Shown here piece by piece: positions 8,006 to 16,257 of a DNA stretch of 64,000 nt (position 1 is its first letter; each line of letters starts with the position of its first letter). The position numbers and the translations under genes were made by a program. The notes below the pieces were generated by a model. That model did no database searches, was not told the DNA's origin, and saw only the letters and a program-made list of their open reading frames with translations. The stretch covers positions 1 to 64,000 of the forward strand of contig JANMDQ010000025.1 in assembly GCA_031376385.1 (NCBI GenBank), in the 5' to 3' direction. Origin of the DNA: Aquisediminimonas sp031376385. GTDB taxonomy: Bacteria > Pseudomonadota > Alphaproteobacteria > Sphingomonadales > Sphingomonadaceae.

Positions 8006-8949
8006 ACCCGGTTCCCCAGTGCCGTTCCCGACAACCAGGCGCATTCGACGCGGGGTCCAAGCAACCAATCTCCGCAGACGCCGAGTTTCAGGCCCGCATC
8101 CCAAAGCGCGTCAGTGCCTGCCTTGCCAGACCGGGCATAGCGCCAGCGGTGGGCGGTCGCAGACACCGGTGTAGGTGCGGCAATGCCTAGGGTTTCGGCC
8201 CAATGCTGTGTCAGGGCCATAGTGACACTGTCTGCATCCTCCTCAAGATGCGCAGAGGACCACTCAGGCGATGCTTGGATGACCCATGCTTCTCGCCCAG
8301 TGCGCCCTGGCTTCGCACTATTGCGCGCGGCCCAACCGACGGGGCCTGCATCGCGGATCGTTTCGGTTGACGTGTCGATAGCGTTTTCGAAGGCGAGCAT
8401 GACTGTCCAGCAGGGCAGGGCGATGGTTGCATCGGCAACTGCAGCCATTTCTGGCGCGTGGGAACGGATGATCGCGCCGACTTGCTCTGCCGGAATGGCA
8501 AGGATTACAGCCTCATAGTCTCCCAAAGAGGGTCCGTCAGCACAGAGCGTCCACCCAATTTCCGTTCGTGTTAAAGTCTCCACTCGGCATCCCCAAGTAA
8601 CATCATGCAGAGCGGCCATATGCTTGACCGGCGCATTCATTCCCGGCGTGCCGACCCACGCATCAGGGCTGACTTGTGGCCATCTCGCTGCCACGCGTTC
8701 TGCTTCCCAGCCAGCGACAATTTTTGCGAACGCCGCATCGCGCGCCGTGAAATATTGCGCTCCGTGATCAAAGCTCGCGTCGCCATGTGGCGTGTTCACG
8801 CGCCGCGTGGACATGCGCCCGCCGGGTCCGCGCCCCTTGTCGAACAAGCGGACGGTGTGGCCGCGTGCGGTAACGGTGTGGCCGCGTGCGGTAAGCGCCT
8901 CTGCGCAGGCGAGGCCAGCCATTCCGGCTCCGATGATGGCGATGCTCAT
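8002..8949 (-). CDS. FAD/NAD(P)-dependent amine-oxidase-like oxidoreductase
   Basis: A 315-aa flavoprotein of the COG3380/renalase-like type. The dinucleotide-binding GAGMAGLACAEAL motif starts at residue 7, and the FAD signature GRGPGGRMSTRR follows near residue 40, then the typical FDHGAQYFTARD. The second half carries EAVILAIPAEQ and the closing LGVCGDWLLGPRVECAW. The substrate is unknown. It is translationally coupled to the iron-sulfur (6-4) photolyase, so a role in supplying reduced flavin or handling light stress is a reasonable inference. Residues near 23-36 contain an exact 7-residue duplication (TARGHTV twice) between the first helix and second strand. Confidence 0.85.
   Translation of the reverse strand: MSIAIIGAGMAGLACAEALTARGHTVTARGHTVRLFDKGRGPGGRMSTRRVNTPHGDASFDHGAQYFTARDAAFAKIVAGWEAERVAARWPQVSPDAWVGTPGMNAPVKHMAALHDVTWGCRVETLTRTEIGWTLCADGPSLGDYEAVILAIPAEQVGAIIRSHAPEMAAVADATIALPCWTVMLAFENAIDTSTETIRDAGPVGWAARNSAKPGRTGREAWVIQASPEWSSAHLEEDADSVTMALTQHWAETLGIAAPTPVSATAHRWRYARSGKAGTDALWDAGLKLGVCGDWLLGPRVECAWLSGTALGNRV
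8853..8894. repeat. perfect 21-bp tandem duplication inside a CDS
   Basis: The 21-base unit at 8853-8873 is repeated exactly at 8874-8894. It lies in frame in the FAD oxidoreductase gene and duplicates the residues TARGHTV. Exactness suggests a recent slippage event. Confidence 0.95.
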
Positions 8950-9034
8950 TTTCTGCTACTAGGTCGGATTGAATGCTATGGGGAGGGGGGCATTTAGGGC
9001 AATTGAATCAAATGCAGACGCAGCCAGTCAACGC

Positions 9035-9124
9035 CGCTTCCCTGAGCTTGTCGAAGGGCCGTTCTTACCAACGCTTCACGGCAAGCCATAAGAAGGGCGG
9101 CCCTTCGACAAGCTCAGGGAAGCG
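9035..9124. repeat. 27-bp perfect inverted repeat (CTTGTCGAAGGG family)
   Basis: Bases 9035-9061 and 9098-9124 are exact reverse complements separated by 36 bases. The core CCCTGAGCTTGTCGAAGGG is a dispersed palindromic element widespread in sphingomonad intergenic regions (from memory). It lies beyond the terminator of isocitrate lyase. Confidence 0.9.
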
Positions 9125-9157
9125 TGCATGCCTATTATTTCCCGCCACCTCCTCAAC

Positions 9158-9195
9158 AAAAAACACCCGCCGGGTTGCGTCCCGACGGATGTTTT
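9158..9195 (-). terminator. rho-independent terminator of isocitrate lyase
   Basis: Read on the minus strand, about 34 bases after the aceA stop, a ~15-bp stem (AAAACATCCGTCGGG with CCCGGCGGGTGTTTT, two G-U pairs) closes over a 6-base loop and runs into TTTTTT. This is a standard intrinsic terminator shape. Confidence 0.75.
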
Positions 9196-9228
9196 CGTTC
9201 CTCCCCAGGAAGGGTTTCGCGGACTCGC

Positions 9229-10830
9229 TTAGGCGGCTTCGCTGAACTGATTCATGGTATTGTCTTTGCCGCCGGCTTTCAGCGCAGCTTCACCGGCAAA
9301 ATAGTCCTTATGATCATCGCCAAGGTCAGAACCGGACATATTCTGATGCTTCACGCAGGCAATGCCTTCACGAATTTCCTTGCGCTGAACACCTGCCACA
9401 TAGCCGAGCATGCCTGCGTCGCCGAAATATTCCTTGGCGAGGTTATCGGTGGAAAGCGCTGCTGTGTGATAGGTGGGCAAGGTTATCAGATGATGGAAAA
9501 TGCCGGCGCGCTTGGCAGAATCGCACTGGAATGTGCGGATTTGTTCATCGGCTTGAACGGCCAGTGGCGTCGCGTCATAATCCACGCTCATCAACTTCGC
9601 CCGGTCATAGGCGGACACATTTTCGCCAGCCGCTGCCATAGCGTCATAGACTTGCTGACGGAAATTCAGCGTCCAGTTGAACGATGGCGAATTGTTATAG
9701 ACCAGCTTCGCATTGGGAATGACTTCGCGGATGCGGTCAACCATGCCGGCAATCTGTTCAATGTGCGGCTTTTCTGTTTCGATCCACAACAAGTCTGCGC
9801 CGTGCTGCAGTGATGTGATACTGTCGAGAACGCAGCGGTCTTCGCCTGTGCCTTCGCGGAACTGGAACAAGTTGGATGGCAGACGCTTCGGGCGCATCAA
9901 TTTCCCATCGCGGTTCAGAATCACATCACCATTGCGGGCAGTGCTGGCGTCAATTTCTTCGCAGTCGAGGAAGCTGTTATATTGGTCGCCTAGATCGCCC
10001 GGCTTTTTGGACACAGCGATTTGCTTAGTCAAACCAGCGCCAAGCGAGTCTGTACGGGTGACGATGATGCCATCTTCAACGCCGAGTTCAAGGAAAGCGT
10101 AGCGGCAGGCGCGGACCTTCGCGAGGAAATCTTCGTGCGGTACCGTGACTTTGCCGTCCTGATGGCCGCACTGTTTTTCGTCGCTGACTTGGTTTTCGAT
10201 CTGGAGCGCGCAGGCGCCTGCTTCGATCATCTTTTTAGCGAGCAGGTAAGTCGCTTCGGCATTGCCAAAGCCTGCGTCAATGTCGGCGATGATTGGCACA
10301 ACATGGGTTTGATAGGCATCCACTGAGGCCAGAAGCGCCTTTTCCTTCACTTGATCACCAGCTTCGCGCGCCGCATCGATGTCGCGGAAGATGAGGCTAA
10401 GTTCGCGGGCGTCAGCCTGGCGGAGAAACGTATAGAGTTCCTCGATCAGGGCGGGAACACTAGTCTTTTCATGCATGGACTGATCGGGCAAGGGGCCAAA
10501 GTCTGAACGAAGTGCCGCAACCATCCAGCCAGAGAGATAAAGATATTTGCCCTTGGTGGTGCCAAAATGCTTCTTGATCGAAATCAGCTTTTGCTGACCG
10601 ATAAACCCGTGCCAGCACCCGAGCGACTGCGTGTAATTCGCGGGGTCCGCGTCATAGGCCGCCATATCGTCGCGCATGATCTTGGCCGTGTAGCGGGCTA
10701 TGTCGAGACCAGATTGGAAGCGGTTTTGCGCCCGCATCCGCGCGACTGATTCCGCATTGATGCCATCCCATGTGCCGCCTTGGGCGGAGATGAGCGACTG
10801 AGTGCTGTCGATGTCGGCATGATAAGTCAT
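9229..10830 (-). CDS. aceA: isocitrate lyase
   Basis: A 533-aa enzyme that splits isocitrate into glyoxylate and succinate, the first step of the glyoxylate bypass needed for growth on acetate and fatty acids. The active-site segment appears as EKQCGHQDGK near residue 220, the long-form variant of the KKCGH motif. Metal and substrate segments VPIIADIDAGFGNAEATYLL and IIVTRTDSLGAGL flank it. Length fits the ~530-aa subfamily. I set the start at ATG 10830, before MTYHADIDSTQSL; an upstream TTG at 10863 is unlikely. It is divergent from a RamB/ScfR-type regulator gene, which suggests direct control. Confidence 0.92.
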   Translation of the reverse strand: MTYHADIDSTQSLISAQGGTWDGINAESVARMRAQNRFQSGLDIARYTAKIMRDDMAAYDADPANYTQSLGCWHGFIGQQKLISIKKHFGTTKGKYLYLSGWMVAALRSDFGPLPDQSMHEKTSVPALIEELYTFLRQADARELSLIFRDIDAAREAGDQVKEKALLASVDAYQTHVVPIIADIDAGFGNAEATYLLAKKMIEAGACALQIENQVSDEKQCGHQDGKVTVPHEDFLAKVRACRYAFLELGVEDGIIVTRTDSLGAGLTKQIAVSKKPGDLGDQYNSFLDCEEIDASTARNGDVILNRDGKLMRPKRLPSNLFQFREGTGEDRCVLDSITSLQHGADLLWIETEKPHIEQIAGMVDRIREVIPNAKLVYNNSPSFNWTLNFRQQVYDAMAAAGENVSAYDRAKLMSVDYDATPLAVQADEQIRTFQCDSAKRAGIFHHLITLPTYHTAALSTDNLAKEYFGDAGMLGYVAGVQRKEIREGIACVKHQNMSGSDLGDDHKDYFAGEAALKAGGKDNTMNQFSEAA

Positions 10831-10943
10831 GGGGAGGCTTTCTAATTTGATGTGTAGTTGCAAATGCTAATCGGCGCTTCCGCTTGCCTAAACCAGTTAG
10901 AGTCGAGTCCAACTGCAAAGCTTTACACAATGTTCGTGTCATA

Positions 10944-10960
10944 TTGTCATAAATTGACAA
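10944..10960. promoter_or_regulatory. candidate operator between aceA and its regulator
   Basis: TTGTCA-TAAAT-TGACAA is a perfect inverted repeat with 6-base arms in the divergent aceA/regulator region. Two TGCAAA elements, at 10859-10864 and 10914-10919, resemble the TTTGCAAA core known for RamB sites in Corynebacterium. Which of these is bound is unknown. Confidence 0.35.
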
Positions 10961-10986
10961 ACAAGGTAGAACAGTCTCGCCACCGC

Positions 10987-11069
10987 TCACCCTGAGCTTG
11001 ACGAAGGGTTGATGGGGACCATGTCTCAACATTCCATCCTGCACCGACCCTTCGTCAAGCTCGGGGTGA
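10987..11069. repeat. 23-bp inverted repeat (CTTGACGAAGGG family)
   Basis: Arms 10987-11009 and 11047-11069 are reverse complements with one mismatch. It is the same family as 59937-60024 but in the opposite orientation: the loop-side CCATCCTGCAC here reads GTGCAGGATGG there. It sits directly in the promoter region upstream of the XRE regulator. Confidence 0.85.
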
Positions 11070-11119
11070 ATGGTTGGGGAAAACGGAATGATTGGAGTTT
11101 GAAGTGAAAGTGCAGACCC

Positions 11120-12517
11120 GTGTCGAGTGAACGCCCCGTCTACATGGGCCCGCGCCTGCGCCGTCTGCGTCGTGACTTAGGGCTGACCCAAGCCAATATG
11201 GCGACGGACCTTGATATTTCGCCCTCTTATGTCGCGCTGCTAGAACGCAACCAACGCCCGCTGACGGCGGATATGCTGCTGCGGCTCGCGCGCACATACC
11301 GGATGAACCTGTCAGATTTTGCCGGGGACAGTGCCGCTGATTATAGCGCAAAATTGCAAGGCGTGCTTAAGGATCCGCTGTTTGCTGATCTTGAATTGCC
11401 GCCCATGGAGGCTGGCGACGTCGCGACTAATTATCCCGCAATGGCCGAAGCATTTCTGCGTCTGCACACGGCTTACCGCGAAGAGCAATTGGCATTGGCT
11501 GACAGGAGTGCAACCAGCGATGCTGACGACGCGCCTGACCCAGTGGCAGAGGCTCGCCGCTTTCTGGCGTCGCGTCGCAACTGTTTCCCGGTGCTTGACG
11601 ATGCGGCAGAGCAGATCGCGGCCGTTGTGGCAGAACGGAGCGGCTTGGTCCCCTACCTGAAGGCGCGCCATAATTTGCGCGTTCGCCGTCTGCCCACTGA
11701 TGTGCTTTTCGATTCCGTGCGGCGGCTGGACCGGCACCGGGAGGAAGTGTTGCTGGATGAAACGCTTGATGCCGCGAGCCAGAATTTTCAACTTGCCCTG
11801 CAAATCGTCTATCTCGAAATGAAGCGCGCACTAGATGATGTGCTACGCGATGGGCATTTCGTGAGCGAAAATGGTGAACGCCTGACCCGCCGTGCGCTCG
11901 CCAGTTACGCCGCCGCCGCCATACTGATGCCTTACACGGCCTTTGCCAAAGCGGTGGAGGCGCGACGTTATGATGTCGAAGCACTCGCTCGGCAATTTGG
12001 CACCAGTTTTGAACAGACAACGCACCGGATGACGACGTTGCAAAAGCCGGGGCAGGAGAGGGTGCCGTTTTTCTTCATTCGCGTTGATCCGGCTGGCAAT
12101 GTCTCGAAGCGGCTCGACGGTGCGGGCTTCCCTTTTGCGCGGCACGGCGGCGGCTGCCCGCTTTGGTCCGTGCATCAAGTGTTCCGAACCCCGCGCAAGA
12201 TTGTGACGCAATGGCTGGAACTTCCGGGTGGGGAGCGGTTCTTCTCCATTGCGCGGACAGTGACAGCAGGCGGAGGCTCTTACGGCGCGCCGGGTGTCGA
12301 GCGTGCAGTAGCGCTTGGCTGTGCGGCAGACCAAGCCGGTAGACTGATCTACACCCAAGCCGCGGGGGCAGAGGAGGTGGCGACACCAATTGGTGTCAGT
12401 TGCGAACTTTGCCACCGCACACAGTGTGCAGCGCGCTCTGCTCCGCCGATTGGCCGCTCGGTCTTGCCCGACGATCTGCGCCGCACGTCGGTGCCGTTCG
12501 GGTTTTCAGATGGTTAG
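11120..12517 (+). CDS. XRE regulator of short-chain fatty acyl metabolism (RamB/ScfR type)
   Basis: A 465-aa transcription factor. Residues 10-66 form an XRE helix-turn-helix (LRRLRRDLGLTQANMATDL and SPSYVALLERNQRPL). A central IrrE/ImmA-like region follows, then a C-terminal DUF2083-type domain with clustered cysteines (GVSCELCHRTQCAAR). This architecture defines RamB/MccR/ScfR proteins, which sense short-chain acyl-CoA compounds and control glyoxylate, methylcitrate or propionyl-CoA genes. The divergent isocitrate lyase fits. The GTG at 11120 is the first usable start; an ATG at 11144 is an alternative. Its last 4 bases overlap the convergent endonuclease/phosphatase gene. Confidence 0.85.
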   Translation: MSSERPVYMGPRLRRLRRDLGLTQANMATDLDISPSYVALLERNQRPLTADMLLRLARTYRMNLSDFAGDSAADYSAKLQGVLKDPLFADLELPPMEAGDVATNYPAMAEAFLRLHTAYREEQLALADRSATSDADDAPDPVAEARRFLASRRNCFPVLDDAAEQIAAVVAERSGLVPYLKARHNLRVRRLPTDVLFDSVRRLDRHREEVLLDETLDAASQNFQLALQIVYLEMKRALDDVLRDGHFVSENGERLTRRALASYAAAAILMPYTAFAKAVEARRYDVEALARQFGTSFEQTTHRMTTLQKPGQERVPFFFIRVDPAGNVSKRLDGAGFPFARHGGGCPLWSVHQVFRTPRKIVTQWLELPGGERFFSIARTVTAGGGSYGAPGVERAVALGCAADQAGRLIYTQAAGAEEVATPIGVSCELCHRTQCAARSAPPIGRSVLPDDLRRTSVPFGFSDG

Positions 12518-13554
12518 AGTCTGTGTGCGATCCGATACCGGACAGCGAAGCCAACATGATCAGACAACATGCCGCCGTCGGCTTCCTTTCCAAATAAGAT
12601 CGTGCGGTTGATCGGTTGAAGCTGATCACCTGAACTAAACTGCCAATCAAGCGTATGGATCAGCGGCACATTGGCCGCAATCGGCAGCGGGCCGGCGCAT
12701 TGGGCTTTTGCAATGACGCAGTCTGCTTGATATTCGGGTTTTCCCATGGCGGTAACAGCGGCCATGCCCCATGACGCTTGATGCGCCTGCAGGCTTGCCA
12801 ACCTCTTTCTTGAATGACTGACGTTAAAATCTCCGGCAAAAATGGCTGGGGAGGATGGGTCTCGGTGGGCGGCGAGGAAGCGGCTCACAACCTTCAATTG
12901 CTCGCGATAGGCGTAGAGATTGTGTGTCTCCGCCGTGCGCGACTTACGGCCAGCGTTGAGGTGCGTTGTCACAAGGTCCAGCGGTTTGGCCAACCCGGGC
13001 ACGTCAATCCGAGCCAGCATGATGCCCTTGTTGGCCAAGCAATCAAATCCAGCACAGACGTTAGCGGGGAAAGGTTGGGCCACCACGTTCCGAATCGGAT
13101 AGTCGGATGCAATGACCAAGCCACTGGAGAGGGACGGAGCCTGAGCCTCACCCAATAGTGTTGAACGATTGGCCAGAAAAGAGGAGTCAAGGGGTTCTGC
13201 TGAGGGATCGCGCAAGACCGATGATGACGGACCCACCCAAATATAGGCATAGCCCGCAGCACGAAGCATCGCAGTGCTATTGTCCGAAAACCCCTCTTGA
13301 AGGACGACAAGCTGCGGTGCCGATCCCGTTGCGCGCATTGTTTTCAGTCGTGCGCCAATGGCGGTAAGAGAGGTAGATCGGTCGCCAGCCAGCGGCCACG
13401 GCAAATCTTGAACATTATATGTCAGAATACTTAATTCGCCTGCACCATGCCGTGCGATTGAGGGGACAGGGGACGTGATCAATTCCGTTGATCCTGACCG
13501 ATTGGCCAACAAAACCGCTGGTAAAACCACCGCCGCCAAAGCCCATTTGCGCAT
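12514..13554 (-). CDS. secreted endonuclease/exonuclease/phosphatase-family protein
   Basis: A 346-aa protein with an N-terminal signal peptide (MRKWALAAVVLPAVLLANRS). The EEP fold is shown by SILTYNVQDLPWPL (first metal/active-site strand), VVLQEGF (metal-binding Glu), VTTHLNAGRKS, AIFAGDFNVSHS (catalytic Asp/Asn) and the closing MLSDHVGFAVRY (Asp-His pair). All catalytic motifs are present. Substrates in this superfamily range from DNA to sphingomyelin and inositol phosphates. Periplasmic export argues against DNA repair and favours lipid, phosphate or extracellular nucleic acid scavenging, but I cannot decide. Confidence 0.85.
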   Translation of the reverse strand: MRKWALAAVVLPAVLLANRSGSTELITSPVPSIARHGAGELSILTYNVQDLPWPLAGDRSTSLTAIGARLKTMRATGSAPQLVVLQEGFSDNSTAMLRAAGYAYIWVGPSSSVLRDPSAEPLDSSFLANRSTLLGEAQAPSLSSGLVIASDYPIRNVVAQPFPANVCAGFDCLANKGIMLARIDVPGLAKPLDLVTTHLNAGRKSRTAETHNLYAYREQLKVVSRFLAAHRDPSSPAIFAGDFNVSHSRKRLASLQAHQASWGMAAVTAMGKPEYQADCVIAKAQCAGPLPIAANVPLIHTLDWQFSSGDQLQPINRTILFGKEADGGMLSDHVGFAVRYRIAHRL

Positions 13555-13659
13555 GTGTCATCCCCTTGCCTGATAGCCAGACTATGGCAGGGATAAGTGA
13601 CGGTTTTGGGCGGATATAGCGTCAGATCAGTTTCAAAACCGAGTCAATTCGGTGACAGT

Positions 13660-15384
13660 CTAATCAGCGCTCTGCACGCCGCTCACCCGGTCAAGCCGCA
13701 CTGCTGTTGCGCCGGGAAGGCCGGGGAAACGGGGCCACATGCCTTGGCTGAGTGCGGCGAGGCTGTTCATTTTTTCCCCGGCTTGCAGTTGATACATCCA
13801 ATAATTGCGCATCACCGTCGCGACATAAGCGCGGGTTTCCCAGTAAGGTATGGATTCGATGTAGAGCAGCGGATCACCTGAGTCGCGGGTCTGGGCATTC
13901 CATTCACCCACCGGACGCGGGCCAGCGTTGTAGGCGGCGATGACCTTGGGCAGCATTCCGGCCGTTTCGCTGCGATCGCGGATCGATTCGATGTAGCTTT
14001 GGCCAAATTCCAGATTAACTGTTGGATTACCGAGCGGACCAGCCCCTGCTTCACCGCGCGCACGGGCAATGTCATTAGCTGTGCCGGGGCGAACCTGCAT
14101 TAGCCCGCGCGCACCAACGGGGCTTGTCGCATTCACGCGGAAGCGCGATTCTTGGAGGGCATGGGCATAAACAAGCGAACGATCAACGCGCCAGCCGCCG
14201 GTTGGTTTCCAGTTTTGCGGCGCGGGATAACGCGCACTGACAGAGGCTTGGGCACCCGACGGGCCGTTTTGTGAGAGCCACAGCTGCGTGCCTGGTAAAT
14301 CCATCCGCCCTGCGATATTGGCAAGCGTGGCATGATCCTGCGCACGGCCAATGCGGGCCTGATAGCGGATAACATCGTCTGCCAGATCAATTTCGCCAAT
14401 TTCCGCCAGCGCCAAAGCAGCACGCACATTAGGCAATTTTTCGACAGCGGCGACATTGGGATATTCAGCCGCTTTGGCTTTCATGCCCAGACGGTTGAGC
14501 GAGAGCAGACCGTAAAAAGTTTCAGGGTTGCGCGCTGCGGCCTTGAGTTTCGCGTCGACGCGTTCGGGCTTGCCTGCGGCCATATCAGCGCGCGCGCTCC
14601 AGAACTGGGCTGCCGCCACCATTTCACTGTCACCCAAGCGACGTGAAGCTGTGTCAAAGCTTACGGACGCCGCAGCGTAATCGCGCTGACGCCACGCGGC
14701 GAGGCCCGCGACCCAATCAGCCTGCGCGGCAAAGTCGCCTGCGCCCTTGGCAGCTGTTGCAGCCAGACGGCGCGCGGCTGGGTCATCACCCGTCAGATAA
14801 TAGGTCCAAGCAATCCGGTGTTGCCACTCGGTCAGAGTCTCCGTTGACAGGCCAGAACTTTGCGCGTCCAGCACGGCTTCAGCTTCATTGGGCTGGTCAT
14901 TTTTTAAGAGAGGGGCGATGCGGCCTGCAAGCGGTAGGCCCTTCACGTCAGAACCAGCAACCTTGCCCCGGCGCGGTGCAGTGCCGAGCCAGTAAAGTTC
15001 TTGTTGCAACGGTAATGACAATGCAGCCGACGTGCCGCGCGCTGTTGCCAGCGCCGCAAGCTTGCGTGCCTGGGGAAGTTCGGGGGCCTTTTGCGCCAAA
15101 GCAGCAAGCGTCGCGCCGTCAACGACAGGCGATCCCTTGGCCAGATAGAGTTCAGCATAAGCCACAGAATGCAGCGGCCCATCGGGCATGGCGACCAATT
15201 TGGCCTGTGCTTCGGTCCATTTGCTGGCTTTAATCGCTGCGAAAACTTCGCTGTAGCGTGCTTTGGCGTTGGGGCCGAGTTGCGATGACCATTTGGCGCC
15301 AGCTGCGTCATCGTCAGAGGCGGCGAAGGCAGGGGTTGCAGCGCCTATCAAAAGTGCTGCCATCATCGCTATTTTCACTGTCAC
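13660..15384 (-). CDS. soluble lytic murein transglycosylase
   Basis: A 574-aa periplasmic enzyme that cleaves peptidoglycan glycan strands to 1,6-anhydro products. It starts with a signal peptide (MMAALLIGAATPAFA), then a long alpha-superhelical region of TPR-like repeats (residues ~40-400), then the C-terminal SLT domain: catalytic Glu in AHALQESRFRVNATS, then SPVGARGLMQVRPGTA and AYNAGPRPVGEWN. I chose GTG 15384 because AAGGGGA lies 7-8 bases upstream and because the codon overlaps the stop of the preceding gene. It is coupled to the UDG-like gene. Confidence 0.88.
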   Translation of the reverse strand: MTVKIAMMAALLIGAATPAFAASDDDAAGAKWSSQLGPNAKARYSEVFAAIKASKWTEAQAKLVAMPDGPLHSVAYAELYLAKGSPVVDGATLAALAQKAPELPQARKLAALATARGTSAALSLPLQQELYWLGTAPRRGKVAGSDVKGLPLAGRIAPLLKNDQPNEAEAVLDAQSSGLSTETLTEWQHRIAWTYYLTGDDPAARRLAATAAKGAGDFAAQADWVAGLAAWRQRDYAAASVSFDTASRRLGDSEMVAAAQFWSARADMAAGKPERVDAKLKAAARNPETFYGLLSLNRLGMKAKAAEYPNVAAVEKLPNVRAALALAEIGEIDLADDVIRYQARIGRAQDHATLANIAGRMDLPGTQLWLSQNGPSGAQASVSARYPAPQNWKPTGGWRVDRSLVYAHALQESRFRVNATSPVGARGLMQVRPGTANDIARARGEAGAGPLGNPTVNLEFGQSYIESIRDRSETAGMLPKVIAAYNAGPRPVGEWNAQTRDSGDPLLYIESIPYWETRAYVATVMRNYWMYQLQAGEKMNSLAALSQGMWPRFPGLPGATAVRLDRVSGVQSAD

Positions 15385-16136
15385 GCGTCGGTCCCCTTGA
15401 TGAGCGCTTGCATATCGGCCCACGCCCCTGCTTTCCATTTTGGCTGTTGCAAAAGGAAACGGGGCGCAAAGCTTGCTACGGCGTCCATAGTTCTGCCTTC
15501 ATGGTTAAAAATTCGTAAACGACCATGCCCCGGCGTGGCGTCTGCCCCAAGGATGGCTCGGCTGACCGCTTGTCCTATCAACCAGAGCTTATCCGGTTTC
15601 ACCAAAGCGATGTGATGAAGAGCAATTTTAGTGAGGTCCGCCGTTGCTTCGGCGGCGATTTGGCCACTCGGCGTCCGGCCTGGTGAAAGGGCAGCGAGAT
15701 AAACGGTGTCTCGCGTTTTCCCAATTGCCCCCAGCATTTTGTCAAACAACGCGCCTGCTTCTCCGCTCAGAAGCTGGCCCGCCGCTGGATCCCCCAGATC
15801 AGGCATATCGATAAGGATCATCAGCCCGGAGCTGAAATCCCCTGATGGGCGAACGCGCTGGGCAGGTGGCCCTGCCTCTGGCACATCCGGGCTGGACATC
15901 AGCCAATCAGTGAAGGCGAGCAATGTCTCTGGTAGAGGACTTTTGGCTGGGCGCTCCGATGCGGCTTGTGGAGCTGCGCGCTCCGCATGTGTGGCAGACG
16001 CCGCTTTGACAGGCGTGGCCAGCCACTCTCTTGGCACTTCCTCAACCAGCGTATCGACACCGGCGTCAGCCCACCAATCCAGCGCACTGGCAATCAAATC
16101 ACTCTGGACAGGATGATGGAGGTCAAGCATGGGCAT
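15381..16136 (-). CDS. uracil-DNA-glycosylase-superfamily-like protein, active site not conserved
   Basis: A 251-aa protein whose second half follows the layout of family 4 uracil-DNA glycosylases: GEAGALFDKMLGAIG, a strand VYLAALSPGRTPSG where NVLPW-type sequence is expected, HHIALVKPDKLWLIGQAV, and SFAPRFLLQQPKWKAGAWADM where HPAYLL is expected. The whole protein has no cysteine, so the 4Fe-4S cluster of family 4 is absent, and the catalytic motifs are changed. The first ~90 residues are low-complexity and Ala/Pro-rich. It is probably a diverged, perhaps non-catalytic, homolog. Its stop overlaps the transglycosylase start. Confidence 0.6.
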   Translation of the reverse strand: MPMLDLHHPVQSDLIASALDWWADAGVDTLVEEVPREWLATPVKAASATHAERAAPQAASERPAKSPLPETLLAFTDWLMSSPDVPEAGPPAQRVRPSGDFSSGLMILIDMPDLGDPAAGQLLSGEAGALFDKMLGAIGKTRDTVYLAALSPGRTPSGQIAAEATADLTKIALHHIALVKPDKLWLIGQAVSRAILGADATPGHGRLRIFNHEGRTMDAVASFAPRFLLQQPKWKAGAWADMQALIKGTDA

Positions 16137-16257
16137 CGCTAGGCTATCCGAAAGGCTTGTTGGTCAACCGCTTTATTTGCCCTATGTGATGGGAAGTGGT
16201 TGACGTGGGACCAGCGGAGCCAGTTACTTAAGTTATGTCGAAGAGAAGGGTTTGACG

